This document shows positions 1 through 5,444 of a stretch of DNA of 12,226 nt, piece after piece (positions within the stretch are counted from its first letter, which is position 1; each line of letters begins with the position of its first letter). The notes beneath the pieces are model-generated. The model made no database searches. It was not told where the DNA came from and was given only the letters and a program-made list of their open reading frames with translations. Source of the DNA: Gammaproteobacteria bacterium (lineage in GTDB: Bacteria > Pseudomonadota > Gammaproteobacteria > Pseudomonadales > Halomonadaceae); assembly GCA_023485185.1 (NCBI GenBank), contig JAMCZP010000298.1:1-12226 (forward strand). The letters are read 5' to 3'. The position numbers were made by a program, and so were the translations under genes.

Positions 1-169
1 CGTCGACGATCGCAATAGGCGCGTTGTTCAGCGTCTCGGGCATCGCCGTGGCGGAGGTATAAACGGCGATACTGAATACGTAAACGATGAGCACCAGCAT
101 TGTCGGGTCGCGCAACAGGCTCCAGAACTCCTTGATGCCGAGGCGAAAAATAGTGGCGATTTGGCGCAT
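1..169 (-). CDS. yhhJ: ABC-2 type transporter permease, YhhJ-like (partial, 3' end outside window)
   Basis: Only the first 56 codons are present, beginning MRQIATIFRLGIKEFWSLLR. This is the usual start of an ABC-2 permease: a short amphipathic cytoplasmic helix ending in a basic stretch with RDP, followed by a first membrane segment (about residues 25-42, MLVLIVYVFSIAVYTSA). The start ATG (169-167) is supported by an AGGAG ribosome-binding site at 177-181, seven bases upstream, inside the end of the preceding gene. Only one base separates the TAA of the ATPase-permease gene from this ATG, so the two are co-transcribed. By position it corresponds to yhhJ, third gene of the yhiI-rbbA-yhhJ cluster, and would supply the second membrane half of the exporter. 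The family call rests on a short N-terminus plus context; the symbol is assigned by synteny. Confidence 0.8.
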   Translation of the reverse strand, partial: MRQIATIFRLGIKEFWSLLRDPTMLVLIVYVFSIAVYTSATAMPETLNNAPIAIVD

Positions 170-170
170 C

Positions 171-2942
171 TTAACGCTCCTGCTTTTTGAGGAGGATGAT
201 CGCCAGCCCCATGATCACGGGAACCGACAACAGCATCGGTAAGAACGAACCGATGAGGTCGCGAAGGTCGAGTGCCTTGCTAAATACGCCGCGGCTGATG
301 GTGAACATATGGCTTGCCGGGTAGATATTGCCGATGAATCGCCCGACACCGTCTAGTGACGAGACCGGGTCGGTCAGGCCTGAGAACTGAGTAGCGGGGA
401 TGAGGGTGCCGATCATGGCGAAAAACATGGCGGCGATCTGACTTTTGGTGATAGTGGATGCCAACAAACCCATCCCCGTAGCAATGATCGAGAACACTAG
501 CGCCGAAAGTGCCAGCGTAGGGAAACTGCCGGTGATCGGCACGCCGAACAGCGTGACCGCAAGCCCGGTCATCAACAGAAAGTTGATCATTGCCAAGCCA
601 ATGTAGGGAATCTGCTTGCCGATTAGGAATTCGGCTCGGGTGACCGGGGTGACATAGAGGTTGATGATCGAGCCCATCTCTTTTTCACGTACTACCGACA
701 GCGCGGTAAGCATTGCCGGGAGCATCAGTAACAGTAGTGGGATCACGGCAGGTACCATGGCCGGAAGGCTCTGGATATCAGGGTTGTAGCGGTAGCGGTT
801 CTCGATGCTGGCCGCCATCGCGCTGGTCGCCATTCCAGACTGCCTTGCCTGCTCCTGTAGCCACTGCTGATGCATGCCCTGGACGTAGCCCTGCACGGTT
901 TCAGCGCGCTGGGGCATGGCGCCATCGATCCAGGCCCCGATCGCCACGTTGCGTCCACGCATCACGTCACGTGCAAATCCCGGAGGTATCTCGATCGCCA
1001 GAGCCAGTTCTCCGCTACGCATGCGGCGATCAAGCTCTTCATAGTCAGTCAGTGGGGGGCGCTTGATAAAATAGTGAGGGGCTCCAGAGAGATTCAGAGC
1101 GTAATTGTGGCTAAGCGAGGTTTGGTCACGGTCGAGGATGGCGTAGCTGAGATCCTCGACATCCATACTGATACCGAAACCAATCACAAACATCAAGATA
1201 AGCGAGCCGACCAGTGCCAGGGCCGCACGCACCGGGTCTCGGCGTAACTCCAGGGTTTCGCGCCACATATAGCTAAGCATGCGCTGCAGGCTGAAATGCT
1301 GGTGGCGCGGTGAGTCAAGATGGCTCTCTTCGGCGATAGGGGGTGATTCGGAGGCGCTGCCGACTTCCTGTGGTGTGTTTTGCGGTTCTGAGCTCTCCTG
1401 ATCCGCGCCCGCCTCGAGCAGGTAGCCTATAAAGGCTTCCTCCAGTGTTGCAGCGCCACGCTTCTCGACCAGCGCCGCTGGCGTGTCGCTGTCGAGTACA
1501 CGGCCGGCGTGCATCATCGACATGCGGTCGCAGCGCTCGGCCTCATTCATGAAGTGAGTAGAGATAAAGATAGTCACCCGATCCCGTCGCGACAGCTCGA
1601 CCAGGAGGCGCCAGAAGTTGTCACGGGCGATCGGGTCGACACCTGAGGTAGGCTCGTCGAGTATCAATAGTTCGGGCTTGTGGACCATCGCGACTGCCAG
1701 CGATAGCCGCTGACGCACCCCCAGCGGTAGACTCTCCGGCAGGTCGTCGAGGACATGATCGAGCTCGAAGCGCTTGACCATCTCGGTGACCCGGTCGGGG
1801 ATGTCGTGCTTTGCAATCTGGAATAGACGCGCGTGCAGCAACAAGTTCTGGCGCACGGTGAGTTCGCCATACAATGAGAATGCTTGGGACATGTAGCCCA
1901 CTCGTCGGCGGGTATCGATATCCCGTGGATCGACCTCCTGACCGAACAGCCAAGCCCGGCCTTCGCTGGCAGGCAGTAGACCGGTGAGCATTTTCATGGT
2001 GGTTGACTTGCCGCAGCCGTTGGAACCGAGGAAACCAAAGATTTCGCCGCGCCGGATACGAAAGCTGACATGGTCGACGGCCACAAAATCGCCGAAACGC
2101 ATGGTCAAGCCCTTGGCTTCGATGGCGATGTCGGTCTCGGTATCGACTTCCAGCGGAGGGATATGCACAGGTTGATAGCCGCGTTTCTTCTCTTCCGGTA
2201 GCAGCTCAATATAGGCGCCATCCAGTGAGTCGCTGGCGGTACGCTCAAGTAGCTTCTGCGCGGTGCCGGTGGCGAGTATGCGTCCTGCATCCATCACTAC
2301 CAGCCAGTCAAAACGCTGGGCTTCGTCCATGTAGGCGGTGGCAACTATCACGCTCATCTGTGGTCGATCGACGCGGATGCGGGTGATCAAGTCCCAGAAC
2401 TGGGCGCGGGCCAGCGGGTCGACGCCGGTGGTGGGTTCGTCAAGAATCAGCAGGTCGGGGTCATGAATCAGCGCACAACACAACCCGAGCTTCTGCTTCA
2501 TGCCGCCTGAGAGTTTTCCAGCAGGGCGCGTCAAGAACGAGTGTAGCCCTGTGCTGCGAGTCAGGTCGTCGATACGTCGGCGACGCTCACTGGCCCCGTG
2601 GCCGAACAGCCGGGCGAAGAACTGCAGATTCTCCTCAACGGAGAGGGTGGGATAGAGGTTTTTACCTAGCCCTTGGGGCATGTAGGCAATACGTGGCCCT
2701 ACGCGGCTCCGGTGCCGCTTGTCACGCATGTCGCCGCCTAGCACCGTAACCTCGCCCTCTTGCACTTTGCGAGCGCCAGCGAGTAACGCCAGCAGGCTGG
2801 ATTTTCCGACACCATCTGGGCCGATCAACCCGATCATGCAGCCAGCTGGCAGTTCCAGATCCAGTGCGTCAAGTGCTGTGATGCTGCCGAAGCGCAATGT
2901 TAGCGCGCTGACGTGGGCGACAGAGTGTGTATCTTGGATCAT
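171..2942 (-). CDS. rbbA: RbbA-like fused ABC transporter: two ATPase domains plus ABC-2 permease
   Basis: A 923-residue inner-membrane fusion close in size to E. coli RbbA (YhiH). NBD1 covers about residues 8-245: Walker [10 protein letters not shown] (41-49), signature LSGGMKQ (144-150), Walker B LLILDEP (164-170). NBD2 covers about 273-508: Walker [10 protein letters not shown] (306-314), signature position LPLGV (405-409), Walker B LLILDEP (425-431), H-loop His463. A polar, acidic linker (about 511-550) leads to an ABC-2 permease with about six membrane segments (near 573-592, 729-750, 781-800, 810-830, 836-856, 900-918). NBD1 lacks the switch histidine (ATAYMDEA, Ala203) and NBD2 has a degenerate signature. 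The start overlaps the HlyD stop in an ATGA, and no strong ribosome-binding site is visible, so translation is probably coupled. The expected role is drug or small-molecule export with the adaptor and YhhJ. Ribosome-associated ATPase activity is reported for the E. coli family member; that role here is only possible. Confidence 0.92.
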   Translation of the reverse strand: MIQDTHSVAHVSALTLRFGSITALDALDLELPAGCMIGLIGPDGVGKSSLLALLAGARKVQEGEVTVLGGDMRDKRHRSRVGPRIAYMPQGLGKNLYPTLSVEENLQFFARLFGHGASERRRRIDDLTRSTGLHSFLTRPAGKLSGGMKQKLGLCCALIHDPDLLILDEPTTGVDPLARAQFWDLITRIRVDRPQMSVIVATAYMDEAQRFDWLVVMDAGRILATGTAQKLLERTASDSLDGAYIELLPEEKKRGYQPVHIPPLEVDTETDIAIEAKGLTMRFGDFVAVDHVSFRIRRGEIFGFLGSNGCGKSTTMKMLTGLLPASEGRAWLFGQEVDPRDIDTRRRVGYMSQAFSLYGELTVRQNLLLHARLFQIAKHDIPDRVTEMVKRFELDHVLDDLPESLPLGVRQRLSLAVAMVHKPELLILDEPTSGVDPIARDNFWRLLVELSRRDRVTIFISTHFMNEAERCDRMSMMHAGRVLDSDTPAALVEKRGAATLEEAFIGYLLEAGADQESSEPQNTPQEVGSASESPPIAEESHLDSPRHQHFSLQRMLSYMWRETLELRRDPVRAALALVGSLILMFVIGFGISMDVEDLSYAILDRDQTSLSHNYALNLSGAPHYFIKRPPLTDYEELDRRMRSGELALAIEIPPGFARDVMRGRNVAIGAWIDGAMPQRAETVQGYVQGMHQQWLQEQARQSGMATSAMAASIENRYRYNPDIQSLPAMVPAVIPLLLLMLPAMLTALSVVREKEMGSIINLYVTPVTRAEFLIGKQIPYIGLAMINFLLMTGLAVTLFGVPITGSFPTLALSALVFSIIATGMGLLASTITKSQIAAMFFAMIGTLIPATQFSGLTDPVSSLDGVGRFIGNIYPASHMFTISRGVFSKALDLRDLIGSFLPMLLSVPVIMGLAIILLKKQER

Positions 2943-4015
2943 GGTGAAACATTGACCTGGAGATGGTCGGGCCAGGTCGCTTCTTTCTCGATTTTTAGAT
3001 AGGCCATGCCGGGCAGTCCTGTCTTGACCTGCTCAATATGTTCGAGAAGCAGTGCTGGATCTATCTGAGCGCGAATTCGGAACATCAATTTTTCCCGTTC
3101 GCTCTCCGTTTCTACGGTTTTGGGGGTGAACTGTGCAATGCTGGCTACGAAGCTGACCCGTGCAGGAATCACATAGTCCGGGGCAGCATCTAGCACTAGG
3201 CGAACCTCGTCGCCGATGGCAACCCGGCCTGCCTCGCTGGTGGGTAAGAAGAACGTCATATAGACTTTGGTGAGGTCGACTAGGTTGAGTACCTTGCCTC
3301 CGGCACCCAACACCTCGCCTGGTTCGGTCACCCGGTACTGTACTCGGGCCAAGCGGTCAGTTTTCAGCTCGCTGTCCTCCAGGTCGGCCTCGATGCGCTG
3401 GATCGAGGCCTGGGTGGCTTCCACCTCTGACTCGGCTTCGATTACCTGGGATTCGGAAGCGCGGATAGCGGCTTGGGCTGAGAACACCTGGGAATTGGCC
3501 GAAGCCAGGGCGGCTTGCTGGCTTTGGTAGTCGGCTAGGGTGTCGTCGAATTGCTGACGAGAGATGGCGTTTCGCTCCACCAATTCAGCCGAACGCTCGT
3601 AGCGCTTTCGAGAGGCATTTAGTTCAGCTTGTCGCTGGTTGACTACAGCGCGTGCGGTTTCCAGCTCGCTCTGGCGCATGGCAACCATGGCTCGGGCTGT
3701 CTCTAGGGCGTTCTCGGCTCGGCGAGTCTGTGCTCTGGCCTGGGCCAGGTCGGCCTCCAGGGTGGCGGTATCCATGCGGGCGACCACTTGGCCGACCTCA
3801 ACGAACTCTCCCTCCTCAACCAATACCTCGGCGAGGCGGCCAGCGACGCGGGTGGCAATATCGATCTCAGTGGCTTCAATGCGCCCGTTGCCGCTAGTGA
3901 TACCCCAGTCTGGGCCATCTGGCTGCAGTTCCCGCCAGACCAACCAAGCCACAATGCCGATAATGGAAATAGCCGCCAAGCTTTTGATCCACTTGCTTTT
4001 ACTGCTTGACTTCAT
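2939..4015 (-). CDS. yhiI: HlyD/EmrA-family periplasmic adaptor protein, YhiI-like
   Basis: A 358-residue membrane-fusion protein, the usual length for YhiI. A single N-terminal signal anchor (about 11-28, [16 protein letters not shown]) follows a basic cytoplasmic tail. Next come the first half of the lipoyl/barrel-sandwich domain (about 45-85, [18 protein letters not shown]), a long alanine/glutamate-rich coiled-coil hairpin (about 85-215), and the returning lipoyl half and beta-barrel ([20 protein letters not shown], about 228-247, then [19 protein letters not shown]). The RVTEPGEVL and [13 protein letters not shown] stretches are strongly YhiI-like. It should bridge the inner-membrane ABC exporter to an outer-membrane TolC-type channel, which is not encoded here. 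The ATG at 4015 has a weak AAGAG ribosome-binding site at 4025-4029, nine bases upstream. This is the first gene of the three-gene operon and follows a leader of about 210 bases from the predicted promoter at 4231-4259. Confidence 0.92.
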   Translation of the reverse strand: MKSSSKSKWIKSLAAISIIGIVAWLVWRELQPDGPDWGITSGNGRIEATEIDIATRVAGRLAEVLVEEGEFVEVGQVVARMDTATLEADLAQARAQTRRAENALETARAMVAMRQSELETARAVVNQRQAELNASRKRYERSAELVERNAISRQQFDDTLADYQSQQAALASANSQVFSAQAAIRASESQVIEAESEVEATQASIQRIEADLEDSELKTDRLARVQYRVTEPGEVLGAGGKVLNLVDLTKVYMTFFLPTSEAGRVAIGDEVRLVLDAAPDYVIPARVSFVASIAQFTPKTVETESEREKLMFRIRAQIDPALLLEHIEQVKTGLPGMAYLKIEKEATWPDHLQVNVSP

Positions 4016-4055
4016 GGTGTTGTACTCTTATTTGGCAGTCGATTAATGGGTTAAC

Positions 4056-4072
4056 GTGACTGACTCAGTCAC
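4056..4072. promoter_or_regulatory. 17-bp inverted repeat in the HlyD leader
   Basis: The sequence GTGACTGA-C-TCAGTCAC has perfect 8-base arms around a single central base, 41 bases upstream of the HlyD start. It lies in the predicted 5' leader. It could be a repressor or activator site, or a small hairpin in the mRNA. A TTGACA hexamer lies nearby on the minus strand (4095-4090) but has no credible -10 at normal spacing. Function is not known. Confidence 0.4.
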
Positions 4073-4230
4073 CGTGTCGAGGTTTTGGCTGTCAAAGCAA
4101 GATTGACTTGATTTCAGACGGAGCGCTCACCGCTACTCTCCCGATAGATGTGAAGAGCTAGCGCTGAGAAAACTTTTGTGGCGTACGCTTGGATTAAAAA
4201 GTTAAATTTGTCGTTACTATTATCTAATTA

Positions 4231-4259
4231 TTTATAGACAAGGTTTTGACCTTGATCAA
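4231..4259 (-). promoter_or_regulatory. Predicted sigma70 promoter of the HlyD-RbbA-YhhJ operon
   Basis: Read on the minus strand: -35 TTGATC (4259-4254, four of six consensus bases), a 17-base spacer, then -10 TATAAA (4236-4231, five of six). The start point would fall near 4224, giving a leader of about 210 bases to the HlyD ATG. The -35 touches the large palindrome at 4258-4287, and the spacer holds a separate 16-bp inverted repeat (4239-4254). Both suggest strong control of initiation. Assigned by inspection only. Confidence 0.6.
4239..4254. promoter_or_regulatory. 16-bp inverted repeat filling the HlyD promoter spacer
   Basis: CAAGGT-TTTG-ACCTTG has perfect 6-base arms and a 4-base centre. 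It lies almost exactly between the predicted -35 (4254-4259) and -10 (4231-4236). A dyad in the spacer is typical of MerR-family sites, although MerR promoters normally have 19-20 base spacers and this one has 17. A repressor site is therefore equally possible. It is distinct in sequence from the neighbouring 30-bp palindrome. Confidence 0.45.
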
Positions 4260-4287
4260 TTAAAAACCGTCTAGTCGGTTTTTAATT
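4258..4287. promoter_or_regulatory. Operator A: 30-bp palindrome upstream of the HlyD operon, TetR-like
   Basis: The core is AAAAACCG-TCTAGT-CGGTTTTT (4262-4283). The dyad extends four more bases on each side and is perfect except at the two bases flanking the central CTAG. The inner half-site ACCG...CGGT resembles operators of many TetR-family regulators. It overlaps the first two bases of the predicted -35 of the HlyD promoter. A near-copy is at 5108-5137. Because it directly follows the kinase stop codon (4296) and ends in a T-run, it might also act as a weak terminator for the kinase transcript. Confidence 0.65.
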
Positions 4288-4295
4288 TTTAAAAT

Positions 4296-4913
4296 TTACT
4301 CTCGTGCTGCTAACAATGAAATGACTCTCCTACGCCATTTTTGCAATCCATACTCATCCCAACGTCGAAAGCACCAAGCGAATGGGGCGGCCCAGGGTTT
4401 CAGCTTAACCATTGATGCGAGATCGACTAGGTAGACACGCCCGCCTGGGGCCACCAAGATGTTTCCTCCACTGCGTAAATCCATATGGAAGAGGCGGCGT
4501 TCATGCAAAATTTCAACGCTTTTCTGAAGTTTGAGGTTGGCTTGTATTAGCTGGCGAGTGTCGAGTTTTGAAATAGGTATGGACGGCACGTAACGTAACA
4601 TAAAAGCGTCTTTGTCGAGCCAGCCCAACCACTCGGGAACAAGCTCCGTACCATAAAGCCGCTGGTATGCTTTGCACTCTCGTCGCAATAACCAACGAAT
4701 CAAGGGGCGTGCTAGCTTGGGGCGATAACGACAATCCTTAATTACAATCATTTCTTGTTGCCAATTTAAGGCGTAGGTGTCCGCATTGAGTGCTGAAGGC
4801 TTTTTTTTCAAAGGCATGCGTAAAGTTTGCGCCAAATGGTGCCGACGAAGAGCTTCCTTTTTGGGTAGAGAGCTCCTGGCTCTCGTGTCTTGGCAGAGTT
4901 TGGTTTGATTCAT
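4296..4913 (-). CDS. RIO/Kdo-kinase-like small protein kinase-fold protein
   Basis: A 205-residue predicted cytoplasmic protein with a minimal kinase fold. The probable ATP-lysine is Lys59 in MIVIKD, the helix-C glutamate is Glu79 in LLRREC, and the catalytic loop is FHMDLRSGGNILV (142-154) with His143, Asp145 and Asn151. The metal-binding Asp164 sits in VYLVDLAS, where DFG lies in classical kinases. Asp to Asn spacing is six residues rather than the usual five. The resemblance is to RIO1-like, KdkA and WaaP-type lipopolysaccharide sugar kinases; the substrate is unknown. The ATG at 4913 has an AGGGA-type ribosome-binding site seven bases upstream. Residues 1-40 are basic and not kinase-like, and an A8 tract encodes Lys36-Lys38. 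Base composition appears lower in GC than the export genes. A promoter carrying a copy of the HlyD-operon palindrome precedes it, suggesting co-regulation. Product class is fairly secure; specific function is not. Confidence 0.75.
   Translation of the reverse strand: MNQTKLCQDTRARSSLPKKEALRRHHLAQTLRMPLKKKPSALNADTYALNWQQEMIVIKDCRYRPKLARPLIRWLLRRECKAYQRLYGTELVPEWLGWLDKDAFMLRYVPSIPISKLDTRQLIQANLKLQKSVEILHERRLFHMDLRSGGNILVAPGGRVYLVDLASMVKLKPWAAPFAWCFRRWDEYGLQKWRRRVISLLAARE
4801..4808 (-). other. A8 homopolymer inside the kinase gene, in-frame slippery heptamer
   Basis: On the coding strand the codons AAA AAA AAG (Lys36-Lys38) form A8 followed by G, containing A-AAA-AAG in the same register as the dnaX-type -1 slippery site. 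A -1 shift would add about 20 unrelated codons and then reach TAA, giving a truncated product of roughly 57 residues. It could be a slippage hot spot for replication, transcription or translation, or just a chance lysine run. Confidence 0.35.
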
Positions 4914-4929
4914 ATCAGTTCCCTTTTGA

Positions 4930-4936
4930 GGGGGGG
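4930..4936 (-). other. C7 homopolymer before the kinase ribosome-binding site
   Basis: Seven G on the plus strand (C7 in the mRNA) end about 17 bases upstream of the kinase ATG. The mRNA reads CUUUU, then the C-run, then AAAAGGGA. The C-run can pair with the GGG of the ribosome-binding site, and CUUUU can pair with AAAAG. Tract length could therefore change access to the site. This is a structural observation only. Confidence 0.35.
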
Positions 4937-5012
4937 AAAAGCAGAAGTAGAATAGAGCCGAAAGCGGCGATGCTTTAATGATTCAACGAGTTATGAGGAA
5001 AGCAGAAGCTAA

Positions 5013-5046
5013 TAATACACATACATTTCCGCATGTATGTGTATTA
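5013..5046. repeat. 14-bp perfect inverted repeat with 6-base loop in the kinase leader
   Basis: TAATACACATACAT at 5013-5026 and its exact complement at 5033-5046 are separated by TTCCGC. This is the strongest dyad in the window. It lies about 100 bases upstream of the kinase ATG and inside its predicted leader, so the transcript could form a 14-bp hairpin with loop GCGGAA. The stem is A/U-rich and has no following T-run, which argues against an ordinary intrinsic terminator. Alternatives are a regulator dyad or an mRNA-stability element. Confidence 0.55.
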
Positions 5047-5080
5047 AGCAACAGCCTCAATGATTGCAATTATTCATTGG

Positions 5081-5110
5081 ATTTAATCATTTAAGTTTGA
5101 TGATAGTCAA
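5081..5110 (-). promoter_or_regulatory. Predicted sigma70 promoter of the kinase gene
   Basis: Read on the minus strand: -35 TTGACT (5110-5105, five of six), an 18-base spacer, then -10 TTAAAT (5086-5081, four of six) preceded by TGA, which makes it an extended -10. The start would fall near 5074, leaving a leader of about 160 bases that contains the 14-bp hairpin. The first three bases of the -35 lie inside the palindrome at 5108-5137, the same geometry as at the HlyD promoter. Confidence 0.55.
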
Positions 5111-5137
5111 TAAAAACCGACCGGACGGTTTTTATTG
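5108..5137. promoter_or_regulatory. Operator B: 30-bp palindrome upstream of the kinase gene, TetR-like
   Basis: The core is AAAAACCG-ACCGGA-CGGTTTTT (5112-5133). The dyad extends four more bases on each side (CAAT...ATTG), and only the bases flanking the central CCGG break symmetry. Its 8-base arms are identical to those of operator A, 850 bases away, while the centre differs, as expected for two sites of one dimeric regulator. It overlaps the -35 of the kinase promoter. It might also influence plus-strand transcription towards the BCCT gene, whose start is about 310 bases away. Confidence 0.65.
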
Positions 5138-5433
5138 GAGGGTGAGCTAGTTACACTAACGTAACGTTTCATCTAACGAGTAGGTTGCTACTAGTAGGGG
5201 CCTGTTGACGTATCACTCACAGCCGCGTTGGTGACCGTCTTTATTTGGGGGAAGGCAGGAAGAGAGATGTTTGGTGTTTCCACATGAACGACGACTTGCT
5301 GTGCGGGCCGCCAATGCAATGATTTCGTTAGCAAGATATCTTGCTGATATCTTTGGTCACAAGGTGGTATCGCCTGCTGTGGGGCTGATCGAGCTGAATA
5401 TTTAAAATTAAATCAAGCATAAGTTCGCTAAGC
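5138..5433. other. Gene-poor leader region between operator B and the BCCT gene
   Basis: No convincing gene is present. Visible elements are a small dyad AACGT-A-ACGTT (5158-5168), the palindrome CTACTAGTAG (5188-5197), and a 16-bp palindrome at 5330-5345, listed separately. One plus-strand frame stays open from about 5234 to a TAA at 5403-5405. From GTG 5274 it would give 43 residues including RRLAVRAANAM and ARYLADIFGHKV. Its composition looks protein-like, but there is no good ribosome-binding site and no family match that I recognise; it could be a gene remnant. A TAAAAT hexamer at 5403-5408 could be a -10, but it has no matching -35. Confidence 0.35.
5330..5345. promoter_or_regulatory. 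16-bp perfect palindrome upstream of the BCCT gene
   Basis: AGCAAGATATCTTGCT is perfectly symmetric and ends 99 bases before the BCCT ATG. The half GATATCTT recurs as a direct repeat at 5335-5342 and 5346-5353, eleven bases apart, which places the copies on the same helix face. This suits an operator for a dimeric regulator of the transporter gene, perhaps linked to osmolyte supply. The regulator is not identified. Confidence 0.4.
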
Positions 5434-5439
5434 AAGGAG
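5434..5439 (+). promoter_or_regulatory. Ribosome-binding site that decides the BCCT start
   Basis: AAGGAG ends five bases before ATG 5445 but only two before the in-frame GTG 5442. The spacing favours the ATG. Confidence 0.75.
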
Positions 5440-5444
5440 ATGTG

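Noticed and set aside
4090..4095. Perfect TTGACA on the minus strand as a second HlyD promoter.
   Set aside because: No acceptable -10 hexamer occurs 16-19 bases downstream.
4258..5137. The two AT-rich palindromes as plain bidirectional intrinsic terminators.
   Set aside because: Operator B follows no gene, the GC core of the stem is only three pairs, and both abut promoter -35 elements. A secondary terminator role for operator A remains possible.
5164..5220. GGGGCCTGTTGACG near 5197-5210, vaguely like an insertion-sequence terminus, beside the palindrome CTACTAGTAG.
   Set aside because: No matching inverted end, transposase or target duplication was found in the window; the similarity is short and from memory.
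5138..5440. A TetR gene or remnant beside the operators.
   Set aside because: Both strands were read here and no TetR helix-turn-helix pattern was found.
5442..5444. GTG 5442 as the BCCT start.
   Set aside because: It lies only two bases from the AAGGAG ribosome-binding site; ATG 5445 has better spacing.
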